The notes beneath the pieces are model-generated. The model saw only the letters and a list, made by a program, of their open reading frames with translations, was not told the DNA's origin and made no database searches. A stretch of DNA of 64,000 nucleotides from NCBI GenBank assembly GCA_963402885.1, contig OY727102.1, forward strand, positions 1,302,001 to 1,366,000, given 5' to 3'. The stretch comes from Antedon bifida (taxonomy: Eukaryota; Echinodermata; Crinoidea; Comatulida; Antedonidae). Positions 38,402 through 49,731 of this stretch are shown here, piece after piece; position 1 is the first letter of the stretch, and every line of letters starts with the position of its first letter. The position numbers and the translations under genes were made by a program.

Positions 38402-40087
38402 TCATTGGATTTCATGCCTGGCTTGATCTCGTAGACTATGTTTATGATCAGCTGGGTTAGGGAAGGCCTCGTACGACACTAACAATACTTCTTGCCTTGG
38501 AGCAGGTGAAAACTCGCCTCGTAAGCCTATGTAATATATCTTGGTTGAGTCTTCACCAAAGTTCTTGGAGAAATGAATCGATAGTGTGTGTACTCCACTG
38601 AATCTTGCAATTCTAAAATAATGTTAAACATTTTCATATTCATACATTTTGGATAACCTGTAAATGATTTAGAATTTTGTATAAAATTTAGAGTGTGGTA
38701 TAACCTATGCGAGTAGGAAAAAACGCAATGCTAGATTAGACTTACATTTTCAGCCAAAATACAAATAAAAGTAAATAAACAATCAGTTTTTACTTAGCTG
38801 TTTTAAGCTTACTTACTTAGTAGAATATTCCAGATCACCTGTGCTGTCTCTCTGCATCTCAAACACTTGATCAGGCTCGGCCCTTGCATCATCAAAGGTC
38901 ATGTGAGGTCGATTCTTAAATCTGAAAATACAGTATTAAAATGTTGCATTTAATTCACAGTATTTTGATGTTTATTATACTTAATAATAAGAGTGTTTTA
39001 CTTTTGTTGATTATACTAGATGTTGCTATTGTTCACATCTACCTTTGCTAGTACCGGCTATAATATTTATATTGCCAGTATTATTAATATTTATTATTAT
39101 TTATTAAATAATAAATATTTTCATGTGTTTTAATACTTACAACCTCATTTGAGACGGATGATAATCTTCTTCTCCTCCAATCACAACAATTCCTTTCAAT
39201 TTTACATGACCTGTGAATCTGAATAAAAGTTAAAATTGTTATTAGACGAATCATCCACTAGGCACTATATTGTCCTGTCAACAATTTCATTGGCTTAATT
39301 ATTGTATTGGTTCTTAGATGAAATGATGCATGAAATGTTCAACCAATCTATTCTACTCAGTCTCTATTACTTTACCTACATCAGTGGCATAATATCAACA
39401 ATGATGTGTTTCAATGATTTAACTTACGGAATGTTAAAAAGTAGCTCCTCATCAGCATCACTTTCAACAAACTAAATTTTGGAGAAAATCAAATGTTTAA
39501 ATAAAGCAACTGAAAACGTTATATTGCTTTTTCTTTTATGCCAGCTAGACATGCGCTAAATACTGTAATTCTGCACCATGTATGAACATAACACCATAGA
39601 CTAGTAACTAATAAACCGGTCTGTAGTAAGATTATCAATAATAATAATTTAATAATAATAATACTGTAATATAATATGAATACTTGATGTATGATGTAAC
39701 CAGGCCTGCCTGCCCCATGCTATGTAACCTAGCCTAGTTGTATACTCTACTGCTACCGTAATGCTAAACCCATTATCAGTTAGTATAGGCCTAGATCCAG
39801 TCCAGCCAGCAGGCCAGCCAGGGAGATCGACCGGTTAGGCAGGAAGGAAAGGAAGGGAGTGTGGTAGGCCCCCTACCTACCTTTTCTTTGTCCAGTCGCT
39901 CATCCCAGGGTTTGAATACTAATTTCCCCGACCCATCATCTACTTCATTTAGACATTCTACATTATCTTTATCAATTTTTGTAAACAAAGTAAATTGCAT
40001 TCCTCTTTCTGGATCATCATGCGAGTGTTCATCAGCACAACTCCCATGGCCGTGGCCACCTCCTCCACCGTGACTGTGACCAGACAT
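38402..40087 (-). CDS. PITHD1: PITH domain-containing protein 1, five exons
   Basis: Exons on the minus strand are 40087-39881, 39471-39428, 39218-39141, 38921-38817 and 38612-38402, all with GT-AG borders. The spliced protein has 214 residues (human has 211). The N-terminus is Gly/His-rich (MSGHSHGGGGGHGHGSCADE), as in human. The PITH domain follows: VECLNEVDDGSGKLVFKPWD, then VESDADEELLFNIPFTGHVK, GGEEDYHPSQMRL, FDDARAEPDQVFEM, FSGVHTLSIHFSKNFGEDST, IYYIGLRGEF and a C-terminal NPADHK. PITH is the proteasome-binding module also found in the thioredoxin-like protein TXNL1, so a proteasome link is known for the family. The start at 40087 is chosen because it is the first ATG and matches the human start. 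Convergent with MRPL15; tandem repeats lie just upstream. Confidence 0.96.
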
Positions 40088-40196
40088 GTTGTTTTGCAAA
40101 AAAGAAAATATTAAACAGCGCCATCAATCTGTATATAGTATTTTCCTATGGAAGGCCGAAAGGGGAAAAAATAGATAGCTTCTGATACAACACTGG

Positions 40197-40565
40197 GAAA
40201 TTTTCGAAAAAAGACCAAATTTCGACCCTTTTATTTTTTTATGACTCTATAAGAAGATGATAACGCAATATATGTGTATATATGACAATATTATTGCATA
40301 ATAATTGAATTTTAAAAAGTTGATATTTTGGCCATTTTTAAACAAAATCCCTGTACAGGGAAATTTTCGAAAAATTACCAATTTTTTACCCTTTTATTTT
40401 TTGACATAACTGGTTACTATGACTCTATAAGATGATAACACAATATATGTGCATTTATGGCAATATTATTGCATAATAATTTAATTTTTAAAAGTTGATA
40501 CAGTATTTCAAAAATGACCAATTTTCGACCCTTTTATTTTTTGACATAACTGGTTACTAAATCAT
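40197..40565. repeat. ~163-bp tandem repeat upstream of PITHD1, 2.3 copies
   Basis: Copies begin at about 40,195 and 40,358 with GGGAAATTTTCGAAAAA; a partial third begins near 40,509. Shared landmarks are CCCTTTTATTTTTT, ATGACTCTATAAGA, GACATAACTGGTTACTA and CAATATTATTGCATAATAAT. It starts only about 110 bases upstream of the PITHD1 ATG on the 5' side. Confidence 0.85.
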
Positions 40566-41903
40566 AATCTACATGCGCTGCTGCCAGCTAATGGGTTTCT
40601 GGTTGAATTTACCCGTTTGTTTTTTTTTTATCATTTAGCTAAAATGAACAAAATAAAATCATAACAACCTAAAGTTAAAATGCACAATAAACTAACCACA
40701 AAATAACAAGGACAACAATATAAGCATTTTGTTTCTTTAATTTTCTATAAACAAAACCCGTTTTCAATCAGCTTTATACCTAGGCCTACAGTTTTATACA
40801 AAAATAGATTTTTTAAGACACTATACATGCAGTGTTTAATAGCATACAATAGCTGTACATGAGTTACATAAAATTATTAAAATAAAAATTTATACAGTGT
40901 AAAGTATAAAGTTACAAATATATAAATTATTTGCATTATTGCTGTTTTATAAGTAATATACAGAAGCTGCGATTAATATTATACAATTTAGCTTATTAAA
41001 TTGGAAAAAAAATGGTTGCATCATCAGCATTTACATAAATTATAGATAAATTGTTTTGCATTGTGTAAAGAAAAGTTCAAATGGTCACTAACCATATAAT
41101 AATAGATGAATACATGTTTGCACAAAAGACAATTATAACTTTCTACATTAAGTTCTTGATGCTAACAAAATATTTTTTATAGTTTGAAATTGTATTAAAT
41201 AAATCCAAAATAAATATTACGTAGAAATCGAGGTAAAACCTAAACGAATACAAACATTGTTGTTACAATGTATTTTACCTGAATTAATATTTGCAATGCA
41301 AATCAAATAAATACAAGAAATTAAATTAAACAATAAAAATAAATAAAAACCTAAAAGCATCCCTCAAATTATATATACGAACTTAACTTAATATTACTAT
41401 AGTATTTACTCATTTATGGCCACCATTGACGATCATCGAATCAGACTCCCTGATCCAATAAAGGTTAAAATGTTGAATCATGACTTATTATTGAAGTTAT
41501 TCTGTTATTTAAACATATAAATCAATGCATTTATTGGTTATTGTGTAATGCATTGTTTGTTTGTTTGTGAAATTTATTGCTATCCATAATAAATATAATA
41601 CATTATAATAACAAAATCATACAGAAACTAAATAATTATACATTTAAAGCAGAGGATAACCCTTTAAGCTGGGAAGCTTGTTTCAGAAAAGGTGTCCTCA
41701 CCACATCTACTTCACTTCTATTTAAGTTCACAAAAAAAAACTAAACTATTAAATCCGAGCTGCTGAAGAGTTGTAGAGGAAATGTCACATGTATGAAACA
41801 TAACAATGTGAAAGCTAACAAAATATGGACAAAATAAAAACGTTTTAACCTTGAAATAATAATATTGAAAGTGAAAACATTTTCATCTGGTTTTGATTAC
41901 GGT
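40566..41903. other. Gene-free AT-rich DNA between PITHD1 and the fuseless-like gene
   Basis: No exon or RNA gene was recognised. Simple A/T runs are common. Confidence 0.5.
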
Positions 41904-42106
41904 AGCTCTGTCTACACTATGTGACAAAAAAAATGTGATATATGGACATGAATCCGCCAAAACTGAGTCAAGTAAAGCTCTGTCTACACTATTTTGACAA
42001 AAAAAGTGTGATATGCCCAAATATGGTAGTGATATGACATCATCATGTCCATATGGGCACATCACATGTTTTTGTCACATAAAGTTTGATAGTGTAGACA
42101 GACCTT
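41904..42106. mobile_element. Two adjacent MITE family 1 pieces (copies 7 and 8)
   Basis: An end fragment at about 41,904-41,955 (AGCTCTGTCTACACTATGTG then GACAAAAAAAATGTGATATA) is followed by a complete copy at 41,975-42,106. The complete copy has ends AAGCTCTGTCTACACTATTT and GTGTAGACAGACCTT flanked by TA. One internal unit is present in the complete copy. Confidence 0.85.
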
Positions 42107-44161
42107 TAACCAGTATTAATTGAAATTACGTTTCAAGGTAGTTTGGTCAAGGTAAAACCAGGGACTTCCTGCTGAAACTAATACTAATGGTTTCAATTTT
42201 GACTCCTAATTATGTTATAGTTTATTGTGCATGGAAAAGTGAAATTATACTCTTCTCTGATTGTGAGTTAATTTGTATCCAATAATTGGAAATCAATTAT
42301 CAATAATCATGACACTCTGCTGTGTGAAATTCATACAGCTTCTTAGTACATGGTGTTTTAAGGCTTTTGTTTTCTGTCAGTAATCAATCCAATGTCAAAT
42401 TGTTGTTTGTGTGAATCTACCTTTACGCTTAAACCAAAAATTAATAGTTTCATCAACACAAACATATGTTTATTTAAAGATAGTTTTGTAGGACTGTATT
42501 GAACATTTTAAAATCACTGCTAATTTTGGAACATTGTATTAAGTTCACCTAGTACAACGGGCTCCGAATAAAATGTTATTCGTATCAAGAGTGGATACAG
42601 AAAGTTTTGATTGGGTGGTAGATATTCCTTTGAAAATATGTTTTAAAAACTGTTCACCTTTCAAAAGAACTAGTATAAGTTATTTTAATAACTTATACCG
42701 TGATTGAAATTATGAATAAGTATTTAAAAATAGTTATTCATAGTACAATCAAAGGAAATCATTGTAAAAGTGACAGTGTACAACCAATAAAACAATAACT
42801 CAAAATTTAAATATAATAGTATAAAAATGAAAGTTGTTTGTAGTGAACTGGGCGGAAGTATAGATTTACAATTGTTTTCAATTTGATTTGGCAAGAACTT
42901 AAATTACAATTTAATTTTGCCTGAGTTTACTTATCATTTATCTTTCTAAATGTAATCATAGTAATAATTACATTAAAAACTATTAATCAGCAAAATTATA
43001 TCTAACAATCATTTTGGTATGGATTAATGTAGTTGTGCGGCCTGATATCACATTTACTGGTACAATCATACCGTACCAGTAAAAATTACTATTATTTACA
43101 TAATATATATGAGATGAATAGGAAATGTACAGGTATTTTGGCAATAAAATGTTTAAATCATTTGACAATCACATAGAACTAGGACTACTACCATATAGCA
43201 TGCTGAATGATAGGTGTCCTAGTGAGTAGACCTTTTGATTACGGCATACAATATCAAATCTCATAAAATCTTCTAATTTTGCCAGCAAAAGATTTCTTAT
43301 AAACCCGTCTTTAGGGTAAAACACACAACATCTTATTCATATTCATTTCTATGTTTGAAAATCCCTGAACTTGCGTTCAAAAGATACTACTGTAGTATAA
43401 TATAATAATATAAGGTTTTGCAATTTTTAGATTTATCACGCGCTTATACCTTAATTAATAGGTTCATGGTTTGTCTATATTAGTATATAAATAATTATTT
43501 TGTTTGAATTGTTAAACCAAAAAATAAAAATGAATAATCATAATAGTCTTTGATATTTTTTGTTATCAGTATATGGTAACAAATTTTTACTTTTGACGTG
43601 CGTTAGTTTTCAACAGATATTTTTGACAATCATTATTCAGTTAAATATTCAATTATTTAAATTAACAAAAAAAGTTATGAAATATTGCATTATAAAAATA
43701 GATGTTGTACAGTAAAATAAATATATTCAATTTATATGATAAATTTACAATTATATATTAATATATTAATATAATAAACAATACAATTATATCTTTAAAA
43801 CAAAGGGGAGATGATTGTCCTAAACTTGAAGTTCCCTCCTTTTCTCACAACGTTCGATTTGTTGAATAAATGTGTAACTATATTTCATGTTATGTTAATA
43901 AAGTATGTTGTTGGATGGATGTAGTGGCAGGTCTGACTGGCTAAACCCAGGGGCACACAGGAAAAAACAGGCATTAAAAAACTCCCTAGCCTAGGCCTCC
44001 AGCGTTGGTACTTGGAGGGCCACTTAGGTTTCCTAAACCAGGGGCCTCAGTGTTACGCCACTGCATGGGGGTATACTTCCATGGTTGCTAGAAGTAAAAC
44101 ATTATTGTATTGTATATTATAAAAATGTAAATGTTTAGTAGTGATAGGTCAAAGGTCAGTA
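42107..44161. other. Gene-free DNA downstream of the fuseless-like gene
   Basis: Mostly featureless AT-rich sequence. At 42,673-42,696 a short hairpin reads TATAAGTTATTTTAATAACTTATA. At about 43,925-44,060 a GC-richer block (CCTAGGCCTCCAGCGTTGG, GGAGGGCCACTTAGG) looks like a dispersed repeat, but no second copy is in the window. The 3' UTR of the fuseless-like gene must extend into this area. Confidence 0.45.
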
Positions 44162-46520
44162 TCAAGCATTAACCCCATTATTGTTAATGGCATTATTATC
44201 ATCAACCTGAAAGTAAAAACAAGAAAAAAGATTAACACCTTATACAGTACTTGACATGCATGCTTCAGTGTGTTCGATACTTCATTGTTGTTGACAAATA
44301 TCACAACAGACTTTCTTTTCTTAACACCTGCAAGTAAAGTGTCATCAACATTAAACACCCAACAAAAAAAAACATAAAATATTTGAGACCTTCATCAGTA
44401 TATGTATTTTTTATATGATTTCATCAATATTAAACAACCCAAAATAAAAACAACAAATGTTTAGACCTTCATTTCATCAATATTGAACAACCCCTCCCCC
44501 CCCCCAAAAAAAAAATGTTTTAGACCTTCATCAGTACTGTGTATTTTCTATAATGATTTCATCAATAAATAAATAAACAACCCAAAAAAACCCGCCTAAA
44601 ATGTTTGAAACCTTTATCAGCATAATGTATTTTTTTTATAATGATTTTTTCAAAATAAATAAATAACCAACAGAATGTCTAATAACTCATTGAACTCCTT
44701 TGATTGGTGCTCGCTCATGCATAATTAATTAGTTTTAATTTGAAAGGTCTTGAAATGGTCCATTTGACCATGGAGTAAATTTGAAAGGTCTTGGAATGGT
44801 CCATTTGACCATGGAGTAAATTTGAAAGGTCTTGGAATGGTCCATTTGACCACGGAGTAATAATTATTATTACTCCAAGATTTGACTTATACTCTCTTTC
44901 GATAATAATGGTGTACGAACCATGAACTACCACAATGACAAAACAGTTTTATTTTGAGTAAACACTAACCTAAAACGCGATTTTTGACATATAAATTAAA
45001 CTATCATACTGATTTCAAAGAGTATCATTCCTTGTATTTTTTATATTAGAATCAGGCCATTTATGGAAGGATCCTTGAAATTTCTAATAAACAAAAAATT
45101 CTTAAAATTCTGTAACAAGTGGAAAAAGAATACAGTTTATATTAAATTAGAATCCCGCCCTTTGTGAAATCAAGAAAATCTGTTCTATATCAGATATCCC
45201 AAAAATTGTATGGGTTTGTTATTACCTCACTGTCCTGGGCGGCAATCTGACACGCCTCTTGTTCATGCCTATCTTTTGTAGATACCAATGAATATTGACC
45301 ATTGCTGCAAATCTTGCGCTGAAATAAATTAACATTTGCAATAATTGTATAAAACAAAAAATGATTTCAATTATAGACACTTTTAATAAGTGGTTTATTA
45401 TTAATTATAGTATGTCAAATATTGTCATATTACAACCTAAATTATGCATGCATTTTGTACTGTAATCTATTTAATGTATCATTTTAACATTTAAACTTAC
45501 CAAATGTGAAAGATACGAGACTGGTTCAAATTCGTCGACTCCATCTATACTAAACACGACCTCACCAACAGACCTCATGGTTCCCATAATAATCAGCACA
45601 GAGACGCCTACTACATGCGCAACAATGCCGCGATAATGTTCATTATGAGGGAACACGTGGGTGTCGAGTATATACCATACGCCTCTCCACATACTGTTAA
45701 TAGCAGTAAATTTAATAAATGCATAGAATTGCAAAAACAATAATCTCAACAACCAAAATCTGGAAAGTTTGACAGCAGCTCGTTGAACAAATGGATTCAA
45801 TACAAATAAAAAGAGAAACATTAAATACCCGTATGATGCGGACACAATGCCGGTCATTACGGGGTCGTTGGGGTCAAGAAGCGCATCGATGCATTCCCAT
45901 AAACTTCGCCAGATCGTAATATCAGCCAGAATAAGTAATAAATACGAGAATAGAACATCACCGATATGTTTAAGATCGTCCACAAAGCTTGCGTCGCCCT
46001 CCTTCCTTTCAAAACGCGTATGGAAAAGATCAAACTGGTTATCTTGCCAATCAAATGACAAAAACGAAGGAGGGAACGATAAATTGTTTATGCCGCGCAA
46101 CGGTATTAGCACGGCGAATCCCACTAAACTTGATATCACAGCTTTCTCAATGCCTTTCCCTAAATATATATCCAACAAGCCCCAAGCTCCTCGCCAGACG
46201 TTTATTCCAAAAATTGCCGCAGCATAATAATACAAGCGTGTTAGAAATACGTTAACAATTTGATATTTTCTAAGTTTAATTCTTATACGATTTAACACAT
46301 CTTGAAAAAAATGGCAACAGATACAATATGATATACCAGCTGTATAGGAAATCCAGTAACTATATTTTGGGGTTGAAGAAAGCAAGTAAGAGTCCATTAA
46401 AATCCATGTTCCTCTCCAAGTAAATACGCATGCTGGCGTAATAATGAACAAAATCACAAACAGGTCGAAGAATTTGTAAACTAGCTTTCGTAGGATGTCT
46501 CTACAGCACGACTCGCCCAT
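44162..46520 (-). CDS. fusl: Fuseless-family multi-pass membrane protein, three coding exons
   Basis: Coding exons are 46520-45501, 45318-45226 and 44206-44162, phase 0 at both junctions, giving 385 residues. About eight hydrophobic segments are visible (near residues 18-35, 56-72, 96-109, 127-143, 188-204, 223-244, 257-274 and 298-314). This fits the eight-pass Fuseless family; in Drosophila, Fuseless is needed for presynaptic calcium-channel localisation. The motif WRxxWxxxD occurs four times (W35, W109, W204, W278), spaced 74, 95 and 74 residues apart. Exon 2 adds a hydrophilic tail (RKICSNGQYSLVSTKDRHEQ) and exon 3 a short Asn-rich end (VDDNNAINNNGVNA). The ATG at 46520 is the first in the frame. 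Intron 2 carries tandem repeats. Family assignment is from memory of its hallmark motifs; the precise orthologue is uncertain. Confidence 0.85.
44360..44660. repeat. Degenerate ~70-bp tandem repeat in intron 2
   Basis: Four to five diverged units share GACCTTCATCAGTA, TATGTATTTTTTATA, TGATTTCATCAATA and AAACAACCCAAAA. A CCCCTCCCCCCCCCC run interrupts one unit. Confidence 0.75.
44739..44861. repeat. 41-bp minisatellite, three copies, in intron 2
   Basis: Three nearly identical units start TTTGAAAGGTCTTGGAATGG and continue TCCATTTGACCATGGAGTAA. The period is exactly 41 bases. Only one or two substitutions separate the copies, so the array is recent or homogenised. Confidence 0.95.
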
Positions 46521-47627
46521 AATGTCTACTAAGTAATTCTACTAAAAGCTGATAAGTAGACTTTAGTGAGATTGAAATGAAGATCAAAACTTTGGTTTTT
46601 AATTTACTGAGAACTCAATCACATTTGGTTGTTACATTGTGCAATCTACTGAATGCAGTCAGAGTAAAAAGCAATTTATTGAGGACATCAAACCATTGCC
46701 TGAAAGTAAAACCAAGAAACATATAATTATCAATATTCATGATTTAATTAACAAAAGTAATGTGAAATAACTATAAAAGGCCACTACCTAGGCCTATATT
46801 ATTAGTTGGTATTAAAAAGTAACCGTAAATACCTACACTGTACACATATTAATTATACATCCAATTCCAAGCAAGCAAGGAAGACTTAATATACCCCAAG
46901 ACTACATAAATATCTAGGTTATCTAGGTAGGCCTAATCTACCACACAACCAACAAATAAAGACATACAAAAGAGAATTTCCCCAATATTTTCCACTGCAA
47001 TCAATGGCTTGGACACCACCTACCACCTACCACCTAGGCCTATCCCACAGCACAGTAGGCCAACTTTCCACATGACATAGGAGCCGGGCTATGGAAACAT
47101 GTCAAATCCACCGTCATAATTAATACTACTTAGTTGCTAGGCTATTAAATAGTACTGTATAATTACCTATATTTGTTATAACTGATTTACGGTTTAATAA
47201 TGAACTAAATCACATCGTAAAACAAAAACAACGAATGGTAAAGAAATTCCCACCACGTCACATACCATTTAGAAAGGACATTTCCATTTTCACGGTCCAG
47301 TGAGCAACAAAAGGTGGCCTCTCTCTATGGCGCGCCGTTAGAGTTTAAAAGATTCATTACTTGTTTTAAAACACCAAATATTGCAATATAGGGATAATAT
47401 ACTAGTATAATATAATTCTTTGGTAATCTCATACTAATATATAATCATATTTACAACAAAAAAGATAATATACATTATCTGATATCCGTATAATACCTGT
47501 AAATGTAATTTTTCTGTTTAGCGCCCTCTATTTATACAAGGTTGGTTTGAATTGTTTTTTATGCGCACGCGTCAATTTTTGGCAAGCAGATTTGAGACTG
47601 TTGGTGGCGTCTTGTTATCTTTTTTGA
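46521..47627. promoter_or_regulatory. 5' region of the fuseless-like gene
   Basis: No coding exon was recognised. CTAG/AGGCCT tracts occur at 46,785-47,050 (CACTACCTAGGCCTATAT, CACCTAGGCCTATCCC). A GGCGCGCC at about 47,331 echoes the one before MRPL15. Promoter and any 5' UTR exon probably lie here, but the transcription start cannot be placed. TTTAGCGCCCTCTATTTAT at about 47,517 matches the 3' flank of the SINE-like units. Confidence 0.35.
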
Positions 47628-47739
47628 GGTATATTCAGAGCGCCATTTCGACGATCGAGCATTCTCTACTTCTACGGAGCGCCATTTATGCCTTTATTTA
47701 CTTCCGAAATAGAAATAGTACTACGGTAACTGGTTCAGT

Positions 47740-48390
47740 GGACCAAATTTAGCACCTGTGGAGCACAGTGATATAAAATAGAAATAAGTCACTAATTTTA
47801 ATATCTTTTCGTATGTTAATACACTGTGATCAAGTGGACCCAATTTGGAGCCACAGTGATGTAAATAGAAACAAGTCATTGAATGTTAATATCTTTTCGT
47901 ATGCTAATACATTGTGCTCATGTGGACCCAATTTGGAGCCAGGGGAGCATAGTGATATAAAATAGAAATAAGTCACTGAATTTTAATATCTTTTCGTATG
48001 TTAATACTCACTGTGCTCAAGTGGACCCAATTTGGAGCCAGGGAGCGCAGTGATAGAAAATAGAAATAAGTCACTGAATTTTAATATCTTTTCGTATTTT
48101 AATACACTGTGCTCAAGTGGACCCAATTTGGCGTCAGTGGAGCACAGTGATATAAAATAGAAATAAGTCACTGAATGTTAATATCTTTTCGTATGTTAAT
48201 ACACTGTACTCAAGTGTACCAAATTTGGTACCAGGCGAGCACAGTGATATAAAATAGAAATAATTCACGGAATTTTCAAATCTTTTCGTATGTTAATACA
48301 CTGTGCTCAAGTGGACCCAACTTGGAGCCAGTGGAGCACAGTGATATAAAATAGAAATAAGTCACTGAATTTTAATATCTTTTCTATTAA
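47740..48390. repeat. ~95-bp tandem repeat array, left arm
   Basis: About seven units each contain GATATAAAATAGAAATAAGT, CACTGAATTTTAATATC, TTTTCGTATGTTAATACACT and GTGCTCAAGTGGACCCAATT, then GGAGCCAGTGGAGCACA. Each unit holds a small inverted pair (CACTGTGCTC and GAGCACAGTG). Confidence 0.95.
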
Positions 48391-48484
48391 GCATATTTGA
48401 ATACCTACCGGTATGGTACCATACATGTTCGACAATAGAGTGTCACATATCTCTATTAAAAAAAAACAATATTAAAAAAAAATA

Positions 48485-48600
48485 AAATATCTGTCGAGGT
48501 TCGAACCCTAGCCGATAGCACTCAAAACTGAGCATTACCCGTTCCGCCACCAAGTACATGACGGAACAGCTGATAACAGTCTATTTATACGTATATTATG
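48485..48600 (-). mobile_element. tRNA-derived SINE piece, copy 1
   Basis: On the minus strand GGTGGCGGAACGGGTAATGC resembles a type II tRNA box A region, and GGGTTCGAACCTCGAC is a good box B. Acceptor and T stems pair poorly, so this is not a functional tRNA. An A-rich stretch lies on its minus-strand 3' side (48,460-48,490). The same piece recurs at 49,310. Confidence 0.65.
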
Positions 48601-48725
48601 TAATTCATCATTACGGCCGCGTGCATTGCATGTCTCACACTTGGGAAACAATCACCATTGTATGGCTGGTCCTGAATACTTATATATTTCGTTTCATAAT
48701 TTCCGGGGAATAAGCTTTCATTCTT

Positions 48726-48850
48726 AGCTCTACCCCAACCATGGTGAGCTTAACTGGAGACTTAATATTTAATTTCATATTTCAATAAATATTTTTTCAA
48801 AATTGTCTTTGCTCAGCCCCAATCACGGTTGGGTAGTGAAGACTCTTATA
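48726..48850. repeat. Pair of ~40-bp GCTC...CCCCAA...GG modules
   Basis: GCTCTACCCCAACCATGGTG (about 48,727) and GCTCAGCCCCAATCACGGTT (48,811) are diverged versions of one quasi-palindromic module. Two more occur at 50,701 and 50,903. Each is followed by a GAGACTTA- or GACTCTTA-like end. Confidence 0.6.
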
Positions 48851-49309
48851 TAGGCCTATCATGTTTTAAAATACTATAGGTGTCCTTTCTGGGGACCTTT
48901 TAGTTATTTTAAACAGTTTGGTATGCCGTGCGTTGTTATGCAAATGAGTTTGTGCAGGTGTAATGGGGAAGATGGCATTGTTAGTCATTCGCGGTGAACA
49001 CGCCACAAAATTAAATTTAAAAGTTAAATTTGGATTTTGCTAATCTTTATTAGAAATTCAAATCATGTAAAGATACAATTTTCTGGGCGGGAACCTAGAA
49101 GCTCCCCTCCTTTAGTTTGCAAAAGTAATCTTGAAAAGAACCCCATGCGGAAAAGAAGCTTACCCGTTGAAAAGAAGCCCACCGTACCCAAGAGTACTAA
49201 AAAATGAGGAACACATGGGCTCCTTTTGGGGTTTTATGGTGTCTATTAATGGAAAAGTAAATGCCATACAAAATAAAAAAAAAAAAAAAACAATATTCAT
49301 AAAAAAAAT

Positions 49310-49440
49310 ATCCGTCGAGGTTCGAACCTCAGCTGATAGCACTCAAAACTGGGCATTACCCGTTAAGCCACAAAGTACATGACGGAACAGCTGATAATAG
49401 TCTATTTATACGTGTATTATGTAATTCATCATTACGTCAT
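49310..49440 (-). mobile_element. tRNA-derived SINE piece, copy 2
   Basis: Reverse complement of GTCGAGGTTCGAACCTCAGC with the same body as the piece at 48,485, including the shared flank GACGGAACAGCTGATAA and TATTATGTAATTCATCATTA. An A-rich run (49,272-49,290) lies on its minus-strand 3' side. Confidence 0.65.
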
Positions 49441-49472
49441 TAATATCCTATTAAGCTTGCTAAAACCAAAAT

Positions 49473-49731
49473 GATCAGTTAGCTCAGTCGTCTGAGCGTC
49501 GTGTTAACACACGTATGTCGTGGGTTCGATTCCCACGCTGGTCGGTGGAATAGAGTTAAGGCTATGCGAGCCACTGTGTTTGGGGTTCACAGATCATACG
49601 TCCCCCTTTCCACCACACATCATGAGGCGACAACATCAATGCATCTGGTGATGTGGTGGAAACGACCCCAAAAGGCTGTGGCAGGGCCTTAGTGCTGAGG
49701 CAGGGAGAGCACATTTACCATCTTTTTTTTT
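49473..49731 (+). ncRNA. Probable Pol III SINE transcript with intact tRNA-like head
   Basis: Bases 49473-49544 fold as a tRNA: acceptor GATCAGT/GCTGGTC (7 pairs, two G-U), D stem GCTC/GAGC, T stem GTGGG/CCCAC around TTCGATT. Box A (TAGCTCAGTCG) and box B (GGTTCGATTCC) are both good. The anticodon arm is irregular (CGTG/CACG around TTAACA), so it is unlikely to be a working tRNA. A ~185-base body follows, with the hairpin CCACCACACATCAT / TGATGTGGTGG (49,610-49,659) and a small GCCT...AGGC hairpin. It ends in nine T (49,723-49,731), a Pol III terminator. A second copy of the body lies at 61,199. A tRNA-derived SINE is the most likely reading. Confidence 0.65.

Noticed and set aside
44360-44861. 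CRISPR-like or regularly spaced repeat array
   Set aside because: Repeats are contiguous tandem units without unique spacers, inside a metazoan intron.
45847-46255. Plus-strand frames of 126 and 88 residues
   Set aside because: They are antisense shadows of exon 1 of the Fuseless-like gene, which has clear membrane segments and motifs.
49473-49544. Functional tRNA gene
   Set aside because: The anticodon arm cannot form a standard 5-bp stem with a 7-base loop, and the repeat body continues into a multi-copy element.
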